Source: Salegentibacter sp.
GTDB taxonomy: Bacteria; Bacteroidota; Bacteroidia; Flavobacteriales; Flavobacteriaceae
Direction of reading: 5' to 3'
Assembly (NCBI GenBank): GCA_017795085.1
Contig: CP051246.1
Span: 1,366,514 to 1,430,513, forward strand
DNA: 64,000 nt
The translations under genes were made by a program, and so were the position numbers. Shown piece after piece: positions 25,882 through 32,454 of this stretch. The notes beneath the pieces are model-generated. The model worked only from the letters and a program-made list of their open reading frames with translations. It did not search any database and was not told where the DNA came from. The stretch's first letter is position 1, and each line of letters starts with the position of its first letter.

Positions 25882-26400
25882 TTATAATTTATAGAAATTT
25901 TCCCCTTTGTGATGAAGCTGTTCCGCTGTTAATATATAATTGCTATTTCCTAAATGAATCCAACCTATGGGATGTGGCCGAAATATTTTTAAAAATAACT
26001 TTCCAAGTTCCCCGGGACTATTTTTATTGGCATCAAAAAGAATTTTTTGTAGTTTATATTCTTTAAACCAATAACCAATTGTTGCTTCTAAGTAGGCCTG
26101 TAGGAATTCCTCGGAGACAGCCGCTTTGATGGTTTTAAAACAAATGAAGGCTTCTGAATCCCTTATATATTCTAAATAGGCATATCCTATAATTTCTTCG
26201 TCTTCTAACCATAATAAATAATTACTTCTTAAATTATTATTACTTTCGTTTGTGGCATCCTCCATTTCCTTTAATAATTCTTTAGTGGAATAATTGGAAA
26301 ATCCAGTTTTGCTGAGAATAGGCTCCAGAATATTTGGAATATTAGCGATAGCATAATTCTGGATACTTAAAACAATACCTTTTGCGTTTAAAACTTCCAT
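25882..26400 (-). CDS. Possible GNAT-like acyltransferase
   Basis: 172 aa, soluble. The middle region (LLWLEDEEIIGYAYLEYIRDSEAFICFKTI) and the following helix and strand (YWFKEYKLQKILFDANKNSPGELGKLFLKIF) resemble the central strands and acetyl-CoA-binding helix of GNAT enzymes, but no strict signature is visible. It lies between marR and dapB with short gaps, so the three form an operon. A substrate-modifying role beside the DapB-like enzyme is possible; function unknown. Confidence 0.5.
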   Translation of the reverse strand: MEVLNAKGIVLSIQNYAIANIPNILEPILSKTGFSNYSTKELLKEMEDATNESNNNLRSNYLLWLEDEEIIGYAYLEYIRDSEAFICFKTIKAAVSEEFLQAYLEATIGYWFKEYKLQKILFDANKNSPGELGKLFLKIFRPHPIGWIHLGNSNYILTAEQLHHKGENFYKL

Positions 26401-26437
26401 AATATTTCTTTTTTTCTTGATGGTTTCTATAATTTGG

Positions 26438-26923
26438 CTATTCGCGTGCTAAATTTTTTTCTGAACGCTCCTTAAAATCTGCTATTGACAAATTGTCCTC
26501 AAGTATTTTTAGTTCATCCAGGATAGTTTTTTGGTGGTTCATTATTTCTTTTAAAGCCTCAAGTCCAGCCTTCCAGTATTTTTCTAATTCGGGAAGTTTA
26601 TCCTTCGCTTTTTGAGACAACATCAACTGGAATTTACGCTTATCTTTATGGTCCTTAATAGCTTCTATATATCCTTTCTTTTTCATTTTATCCACTAATT
26701 GAACAATGGCGGGATGAGAGAGGTCAAGAGCTTCCGCAATCTCCATAATGGTTAATTTTTCGTGCTTTTGTAGGATTAAAAAAATAATATGCCAATTGGG
26801 TTCAATTTCAAGTCCGTGAGCGCGGTAGAATTCTTTGGTGGAGTATATAAAAGAATCACTCATTCGTTTTAAACGACCTGTTAAACCAGCATATTCCATT
26901 TCAATTAAAAAGTCATTTTTCAT
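26438..26923 (-). CDS. MarR-family transcriptional regulator
   Basis: 161 aa from the ATG at 26923. Winged-helix core: HEKLTIMEIAEALDLSHPAIVQLVDKMKKKGYIEAIKDHKDKRKFQLMLSQKAKD, with the wing D-x-R/K motif typical of MarR dimers that respond to small phenolic or similar ligands. First gene of the marR-GNAT-dapB operon. Two palindromic sites 33 bases apart upstream are likely its operators, implying autorepression. Confidence 0.88.
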   Translation of the reverse strand: MKNDFLIEMEYAGLTGRLKRMSDSFIYSTKEFYRAHGLEIEPNWHIIFLILQKHEKLTIMEIAEALDLSHPAIVQLVDKMKKKGYIEAIKDHKDKRKFQLMLSQKAKDKLPELEKYWKAGLEALKEIMNHQKTILDELKILEDNLSIADFKERSEKNLARE

Positions 26924-27019
26924 GGTCAAGGGATTTATTTGATAAAATGTTTTTTTGTTACAGAGGCTACTTTTGAAAAATTAAATAATGGACAATAGCA
27001 ATATATTCAAGTAAACTAC

Positions 27020-27031
27020 GTAACTGCTTAC
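27020..27031 (-). promoter_or_regulatory. MarR operator candidate, site 1
   Basis: GTAACTGCTTAC, one base away from the symmetric arms GTAAG/CTTAC of site 2. It lies 33 bases (about three helical turns) from site 2 and about 100 bases upstream of marR. Confidence 0.5.
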
Positions 27032-27052
27032 GCAAATATAAAAATAAACTAT

Positions 27053-27064
27053 GTAAGTGCTTAC
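27053..27064 (-). promoter_or_regulatory. MarR operator candidate, site 2
   Basis: GTAAGTGCTTAC, with GTAAG and CTTAC arms around a 2-base centre. Paired with site 1 on the same helical face. Confidence 0.5.
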
Positions 27065-27320
27065 GTATTATATGCTATTTAACCTTTATTTAATATAGGA
27101 TGGGGGCAGAGCCATTGATTGTAACCAAAACATTATAATAATAAGGAATTAATAATTTGGTCGTGCTTAAAAGGATTTTTAAGATTCAATTTTATTAAAA
27201 TCAGGATATTACTTTAATCGTACTAAGGGTTGGATCACGGTTTTAAATGAATTGTACCTTCTTAATTATCATATAGTTTTAGAAAATTATTTTTTCCCAA
27301 AAAGTTATTTCGATTGATTT
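27065..27320. other. Intergenic AT-rich DNA, no gene seen
   Basis: Between the MarR operators and the DnaC-like ATPase stop. No reading frame, RNA or strong hairpin recognised. Confidence 0.5.
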
Positions 27321-27983
27321 TTATACCCGTTTGTCTTTTCTGTTTTTATCAAAAGCAATCAAGTTAAACAACTCCCGCATCCTGCTGCGAACCCTATTTC
27401 CATAGCGTTCTTCCAGTTCTTCAGCGTTTAAATTGGTAGTGGCGTGGGTTTTAATTTTGCGATTTGCCTGGAGATAAAGCTCATACCGGGAGAGTAGTAC
27501 TTCTCCCATAACATTCAGGTCTTTACCGTAAAACCGTCCAGGCGGTTCAACGCCCAAATCATCAAAACAGAAGAACTTAGAGCTTCCATATTCTTCTATG
27601 GTTTTATAGCCTAAATGGTTAAAACTAAAGGTTACATTGCGACAGGGGATCATTTCATAGGGACGTTGCAGCGGTACTATATATTTCAGCAATTTCATCA
27701 AGGTAGTTTTACCACATCCTACAGGTCCTGATAGGAGAATTCCTTTATCGATATCAATGCCGAATTTCTCACAGGTAGCCTTGTCCCTAATGAAATAAGA
27801 ACATAACTTTAATAGGATTTTCTTGTCTTTCTTGTAGATTTTGAAATTCTTCCCGAAGAGCAGTTTTCCTTTGGCTTCCAGGTAGATCAAAATTTTTTCA
27901 AAATCATAGTTTACACATTTTCCGTCAAAGCTACCCAGGGAATATACCACGCCACCTTCGGTTATTTTAGAGGGGTTGTCCAT
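27321..27983 (-). CDS. DnaC/IstB-like P-loop ATPase of the mobile element
   Basis: 220 aa. Walker A LLSGPVGCGKTTLMKLL near residue 85, Walker B FFCFDDLGVEPPG near residue 140, an Arg-rich sensor (GNRVRSRMRELFN) near the C-terminus. This is the AAA+ fold of DnaC-like helicase loaders and IstB-type ATPases found in Bacteroidota conjugative and integrated elements. It overlaps the preceding HTH-type gene by 17 bases, suggesting both act together in element replication. Confidence 0.75.
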   Translation of the reverse strand: MDNPSKITEGGVVYSLGSFDGKCVNYDFEKILIYLEAKGKLLFGKNFKIYKKDKKILLKLCSYFIRDKATCEKFGIDIDKGILLSGPVGCGKTTLMKLLKYIVPLQRPYEMIPCRNVTFSFNHLGYKTIEEYGSSKFFCFDDLGVEPPGRFYGKDLNVMGEVLLSRYELYLQANRKIKTHATTNLNAEELEERYGNRVRSRMRELFNLIAFDKNRKDKRV

Positions 27984-28734
27984 AATCTTTATTCTTAGTG
28001 GTTCGCAGGTTGTCCCCGTCCCGATAGCTATCGGGATGGGACACTTCTTTTTTGTATGCTTTCTTTTTTTCTTTGGCCAGCATAAATTTATCCATCCAAT
28101 GCATCGCGAGTGCCTGCCAATCTCTGATCTCTAAGCCATCGCTGGTTTTCCATTCCCGATTTTGATAATAGTCGAAGAATTTTTTTCCGTAATCCGAATT
28201 AAAATTTTTGTCATTAAAAAAATCTAAAACCACCTTCAAACTGTTTGGATGTTTATTATGTTTTATTGGTTTAGTATTGTTTATAGTAGATACCAATGCT
28301 TGTCCACCTAAGGGACGCTTCGAATACATAGCTGGTCCATTATTGGGAGGGTACCGATTCATTACAGGTTCTGTTATGGGATGGTAGCGTTCCGCAAGCT
28401 GTTCTAGTTTGGGATCGTACTGTCCTTCATCTGGATCATTACTTGTCCCAATAATGGACATCTTAATTTTACTGCCTTTGTAGGGGTTATGGGAAGGAAA
28501 ATATTCCAGGTAATCCCATGTGTCCAGATCAGTTATACACCGGTGATAGGTAGATTTGGAACCGATCTTTGCAGCATTCATTAAATCCCTGCGGTTTACA
28601 TAAAAATCCTTCGCAAACCTGCTGCTGTTCCACTCCTGGAATAAAGCCATATACAAGCTGATATGCGTTGGATTAAGACGATCATCAAAATAGAATTTTT
28701 CAAAAGCGCTGTTTAATAGCTTTATATAGTTCAT
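27967..28734 (-). CDS. Replication-initiator-like helix-turn-helix protein
   Basis: 255 aa. The N-terminal 80 residues form a winged-helix region (LNPTHISLYMALFQEW, DLMNAAKIGSKSTYHRCITDL) like replication protein O/DnaD-type initiators of mobile elements. The middle is low complexity and the C-terminal part (DGLEIRDWQALAMHWMDKFMLAKEKKKAYK) is helical and basic. Coupling to a DnaC-like ATPase supports an initiator plus loader pair. An 18-bp perfect palindrome (28019-28036) lies inside the 3' coding end. Confidence 0.6.
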   Translation of the reverse strand: MNYIKLLNSAFEKFYFDDRLNPTHISLYMALFQEWNSSRFAKDFYVNRRDLMNAAKIGSKSTYHRCITDLDTWDYLEYFPSHNPYKGSKIKMSIIGTSNDPDEGQYDPKLEQLAERYHPITEPVMNRYPPNNGPAMYSKRPLGGQALVSTINNTKPIKHNKHPNSLKVVLDFFNDKNFNSDYGKKFFDYYQNREWKTSDGLEIRDWQALAMHWMDKFMLAKEKKKAYKKEVSHPDSYRDGDNLRTTKNKDYGQPL

Positions 28735-28737
28735 CGC

Positions 28738-29019
28738 TTAATAGTCTATATGATGTACGCGGTTCTCTTCCATTACTTTTTGGATTTCATCCATCTCATA
28801 ATAAATAAGTCCCCCTATTTTGGTATAGGGCAAGGTGCCGTTAACCCTTAAGTTTTGAAGGGTGCCGGGACTTACCTTTAGGAGCTCCATAACTTCGGAA
28901 GATTTCAAGTATTTTTTAATCGTTCCCGATTGTTGCTGGTTCAGTAGTTTTTTAAAGTCATCCAGCAATTCCATTTTAAACTCTCTTAAATCATCAGTGG
29001 TAATAATTGAAGTTGGCAT
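28738..29019 (-). CDS. Excisionase-type helix-turn-helix protein
   Basis: 93 aa. The C-terminal half is a MerR-like excisionase HTH: LKSSEVMELLKVSPGTLQNLRVNGTLPYTKIGGLIYYEMDEIQKVM. Such proteins bind att sites or promoters of integrative elements and control excision. In CTnDOT the xis genes are activated by RteC; here rteC lies just upstream, with palindromic repeats between the two genes. The stop adjoins the start of the replication-type gene. Confidence 0.75.
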   Translation of the reverse strand: MPTSIITTDDLREFKMELLDDFKKLLNQQQSGTIKKYLKSSEVMELLKVSPGTLQNLRVNGTLPYTKIGGLIYYEMDEIQKVMEENRVHHIDY

Positions 29020-29140
29020 AATACAGTGAATTTAAGAAGGAGGTCATAGTTTATACGTTTTAATTAGCCCCCTTCAGGTTATTAAAGAAGTCTCTTTTCA
29101 AAATTGTAATTAACCTTTGAGAGTTTTTATATAGGGATAT

Positions 29141-29282
29141 GGTAACTACGTAAAACTTTAACGTTTCATAGTTTTTGATTCGATTTGATATATTTTGGTA
29201 AATTCAAGGCCCTGTAAAATGAATTTTGAGTTGGAAATAATAGACAAAATCGAAAACACGTAACTACGTGGTTACTTACGTG
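29141..29282 (-). promoter_or_regulatory. Candidate RteC-binding repeats upstream of the excisionase gene
   Basis: GGTAACTACGTAA at 29141-29153 recurs as CACGTAACTACGT inside a 26-base inverted repeat at 29257-29282 with perfect 7-bp arms CACGTAA / TTACGTG. They lie in the 390-base gap between rteC and the excisionase-like gene. In CTnDOT, RteC activates the xis promoter from inverted half-sites upstream. No gene is seen in this gap. Confidence 0.45.
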
Positions 29283-29412
29283 ATTTTTGAAATAAAAGTA
29301 AAAGGAAATTTAAAGTGGTTGCACTCCTTTGCAAGAATTGAAAAGTATTGGATAATGATATGGAGAAAAATAATTTACTAGCAGGGCAGGGGTACAGGGT
29401 TAATTGGTACTA

Positions 29413-30243
29413 TTAATCATCATCCTTATTCATCTTGGCCTCAAGAAGGATGACTAATAAATTTAAAAATTTCGTGCGGTCACCCTTTCTGGCCTTGATA
29501 TTGGAATAAGTTTTATAAGGATTATCGAGTTTGATATTAAAGAAATCCTCAAAAGCTTTACAAGTGGTAATAATGTCTGATGTTCCGTGGTTGATATATC
29601 CACTGGCAAATAGCGCATAAATAAGTTCAATTAAATCAGTTTTTCCTCCTGACCAGACTAAAAGATTGGGTTGGCGTTTTCCAAATTCAGAACTACTGCC
29701 AGGCTCAAGCCGTTCTAATTGCTCACGGATATAATGGATGTACCGATAAAGCGCTTGTGCTTTGGCCCATAGCATATCGTGGCTTGTAGAAAACTCCGGA
29801 TTTTGATAATAGTTAATGGAGGGACTAAGAGTGAAATCCACTTGAGCCTGACGGCTGAAAAACTGATGATCCAGATAATTATGCGTTTGTTCCATATAAT
29901 GAACAAAGCTGTTATTGACAGAGAAGAATTTATTAATTTTTTTTATTTCTTTTTTTAGGAACCTGATTTTATTGGAATTCCCGGCTTTTGGCAATGAGAG
30001 TTCACAGGAACGTACTTCGGTAAAGTAGATCAGGTAGCTCATCGGAAAAGGCTTGATATTCTTAAAGAAATCAATTTCTGTCTGACTATCCTCAAAATCA
30101 TGTTTATCTACTTGCTTTTGTAATTTAGATAAGGTTTTTATACAAAGCTTTATGCCATTTTCAGCCTTCTCCAATTCGGTATCTTTAGACTGGATTAAGC
30201 GCTCGACTTTTTCGCTAAATGTCGACATTGTCTTTTCAAACAT
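29413..30243 (-). CDS. rteC: RteC-family regulator of conjugative element excision
   Basis: 276 aa from the ATG at 30243 (MFEKTMSTFSEKV); an upstream in-frame ATG at 30291 would add a hydrophobic stretch unlike the family. Helical N-terminal domain, then NKIRFLKKEIKKINKFF and VHYMEQTHNYLDHQFFSR, and a C-terminal winged-helix region (TDLIELIYALFASGYINHG, NPYKTYSNIKARKGDRTKFLNLL). RteC in CTnDOT switches on excision genes. It ties the tra, replication and excisionase genes to one CTnDOT-like element. Confidence 0.85.
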   Translation of the reverse strand: MFEKTMSTFSEKVERLIQSKDTELEKAENGIKLCIKTLSKLQKQVDKHDFEDSQTEIDFFKNIKPFPMSYLIYFTEVRSCELSLPKAGNSNKIRFLKKEIKKINKFFSVNNSFVHYMEQTHNYLDHQFFSRQAQVDFTLSPSINYYQNPEFSTSHDMLWAKAQALYRYIHYIREQLERLEPGSSSEFGKRQPNLLVWSGGKTDLIELIYALFASGYINHGTSDIITTCKAFEDFFNIKLDNPYKTYSNIKARKGDRTKFLNLLVILLEAKMNKDDD

Positions 30244-30529
30244 GTTGGTAGTAAATGAAAATATATAAAATCGTTGTTGGGCTCTTTTCAAGTTTGGTTT
30301 TGTTTTATAATATTCTACCAGGGAACCTCATATGGCAATAAATTAGCCTAAATTCGATGATTTTGAATGTTAAAATCATAAAAATTGCCAAAAATTAATG
30401 AAATTCACAAGTTTACTACTGGAATGTATAAGTATTTATTGAATATTATCTTTTATATTTGGAATATGTAAATCTGGTCTTCCGGATATATCCTTAAAAA
30501 ACCCTACTTGACAAAATAAGCAGCCTCTT

Positions 30530-30898
30530 ATGTTTGAAGGTAAGTATGGTACATATTGGATTGATGATGGTATTATTTTCGTAGATTATAAGCCAGATAT
30601 TATAGTCTCTTTAAAAGTTGCTAAAAGGATTGTCCGGGACCGGATGGAGTTTCAGGAAAATAAGGAATATCCGGTTTTCTGTGATCTAACCGGGATTATT
30701 GGATCGCACTCAGCAGCTCGGCACTATCTTGTCCAGGAAGGTACATTGCTAATAAATGCATTAGCATTTCATTCAACTTCTCCGGTTGCTATCCGGCTAA
30801 CCGAATTCTATATTCAAACACTTAATCATCAGGTTCCCACTAAATTTTTTAAATATAGAAATCAGGCAATTCACTTTTTAAAATCCTACACCGAATGA
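30530..30898 (+). CDS. Uncharacterised small protein paired with an AraC-type regulator
   Basis: 122 aa, soluble. Pattern YGTYWIDDGIIFVDYKP, SLKVAKRIVRDRMEFQ, YPVFCDLTGIIGSHSAARHYLV and a long helix resembles SpoIIAA/STAS-like alpha/beta proteins, but I cannot assign a family with certainty. It lies 23 bases upstream of the AraC-type gene on the same strand and probably forms a regulatory pair with it. Confidence 0.6.
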   Translation: MFEGKYGTYWIDDGIIFVDYKPDIIVSLKVAKRIVRDRMEFQENKEYPVFCDLTGIIGSHSAARHYLVQEGTLLINALAFHSTSPVAIRLTEFYIQTLNHQVPTKFFKYRNQAIHFLKSYTE

Positions 30899-30921
30899 AA
30901 TATTAATGTAAACCTACAATT

Positions 30922-31833
30922 ATGAAACGTGAATTTAATAGGGTAAATTTACGTGGTATATACCGCATGCTTACCGAAATGGCAAATGGCAATTTTGCCT
31001 TTCAAATCAAACGCACCCACCACCAGGACGAGATCGAAGCGCTCCATGCTTATGCAAATCAAACTGCAGAGGAACTTCATAGAAAACGGCGTCAGTTCCT
31101 ATGGCTTAACCGGCAAACCGAAGTTATGGTGATTCGCACAGCTAACTTTCTCTTGGATAAAAATTTGAAGGTAATAGATTATAGTTATAAACATCCTGAT
31201 AATATCGAAGTGGAACCTGATAATATTTTAGGAAAATCATTTTCTGAATTGCTTGTAAAAAAATTTCAGAATGGGTGGGAGAAAAAAATCAAGAAGTTCA
31301 AAACAGGCAAAGAACAATCTTTTAATATTCGGCTGGAGTATCATTTTGATGAGCTATTAAAGATTAGATTAAACACAGTGGTTTCCAGGTTCACCGGTGT
31401 ACTGCAGGAAAAATATATAATAACTTCTTATCTTATAGATACCTCAAAGGATATTCTCTCAGAGTTGCCAGATGATCCCGAAATCAAAACATTTTCAAAG
31501 TGGGATCAAAAATTATTTCACGAAATCCATATTTATATTATGCATCATTTAGATGAACCCCCAAAAACTTTGGATGATTTGGCAACGCTCTTTAACACCA
31601 ATGAATATAAAATAAAGACTGGTTTTAAAGAGGTTTTTGGGTGTACTCCGACTCAGTACTATAATAAACAGCGTATACGCCAGTGTAAAATACTCATTGA
31701 AAATACTAGTTTATCCCTGTCGGAAATCTCAAATAAAATGGGCTTTAGTTCTTACCCCCATTTTTCGAAGAGTTTTAAAAAGGAAACTCATGTAACTCCC
31801 AGGTTTTATAAAAAAATCACCCGAAATTCATAA
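30922..31833 (+). CDS. PAS-like/AraC-family transcriptional regulator
   Basis: 303 aa. An N-terminal helical HAMP-like stretch (GIYRMLTEMANGNFAFQI...DEIEALHAYANQTAEEL) is followed by a PAS-like domain (residues about 65-190) and a C-terminal AraC HTH pair: DDLATLFNTNEYKIKTGFKEVFGCTPTQYY and LSEISNKMGFSSYPHFSKSFKKE. There is no membrane helix, so it is a cytosolic sensor-regulator. It is followed by the small DUF6520-type peptide gene and may control it and the convergent SusCD operon. Confidence 0.82.
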   Translation: MKREFNRVNLRGIYRMLTEMANGNFAFQIKRTHHQDEIEALHAYANQTAEELHRKRRQFLWLNRQTEVMVIRTANFLLDKNLKVIDYSYKHPDNIEVEPDNILGKSFSELLVKKFQNGWEKKIKKFKTGKEQSFNIRLEYHFDELLKIRLNTVVSRFTGVLQEKYIITSYLIDTSKDILSELPDDPEIKTFSKWDQKLFHEIHIYIMHHLDEPPKTLDDLATLFNTNEYKIKTGFKEVFGCTPTQYYNKQRIRQCKILIENTSLSLSEISNKMGFSSYPHFSKSFKKETHVTPRFYKKITRNS

Positions 31834-32094
31834 AATTTGCGTGAATTTATACTGATCTGACAAGTTTGCCTCCACTTTGACTAAGTATTTTTACTGATAT
31901 TTACAATGTTGATGATCAATAAATTAAGAGCTTTTAAAATGGAGTTTTTGATCGATGATGTTGAGCAACAAAAAGCTATATGCTCAACTCAATATAAGTA
32001 AAACTCCCAAAGATATTATTGCGCGATAATCCAGGTTTGAAGCCGATTACCTGGTTAAACGGCATTATTTTACTAACATTTAAATTTTAAAATT

Positions 32095-32415
32095 ATGAAA
32101 CACTTAAAAGTAATTTTACCGATGATGGCAATGATATTTGCCATAGGATTGACCTTTGCAACTGTTAATCCGGAACCAGAGCCGAAACCGGAAATACCCG
32201 AGAATGAGAGCTATGCCCTTATGTATGTTAACATAGATGGTGAATGGCATGAAATTGAGGTGGATTGTGAAGCAGGAGAAGCAAATTGTCGAGTTGTATT
32301 TACCGACGCTCCTAGCGAAGGAACTTTCCAGGTTTACAATTCCCAGAGTCTTAATGATCTCGCCGAGGGAAGTACTGGAGTTAAGGAAACACAAACTCCT
32401 TTCCCTTCCAATTAA
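32095..32415 (+). CDS. Small secreted protein, DUF6520-type
   Basis: 106 aa. A signal peptide of about 22 residues (KVILPMMAMIFAIGLTFA) is followed by a Pro/Glu-rich linker (PEPEPKPEIPE) and a short acidic domain with two Cys (VDCEAGEANC). Layout matches the DUF6520 family of small exported Bacteroidota proteins of unknown function. It ends in a strong terminator shared with the convergent M16 peptidase gene. The context with a peptidase and a SusCD importer suggests a peptide signal or substrate, which is inference. Confidence 0.65.
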   Translation: MKHLKVILPMMAMIFAIGLTFATVNPEPEPKPEIPENESYALMYVNIDGEWHEIEVDCEAGEANCRVVFTDAPSEGTFQVYNSQSLNDLAEGSTGVKETQTPFPSN

Positions 32416-32424
32416 TATGAGTTA

Positions 32425-32450
32425 TGTACAGCCTTTTTTAAGGCTGTACA
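32425..32450. terminator. Bidirectional terminator between DUF6520 gene and M16 peptidase gene
   Basis: Perfect 11-bp stem TGTACAGCCTT / AAGGCTGTACA with a 4-base T loop, followed by TTTTTT on the plus strand. It lies between the two convergent stops. Confidence 0.85.
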
Positions 32451-32454
32451 TTTT

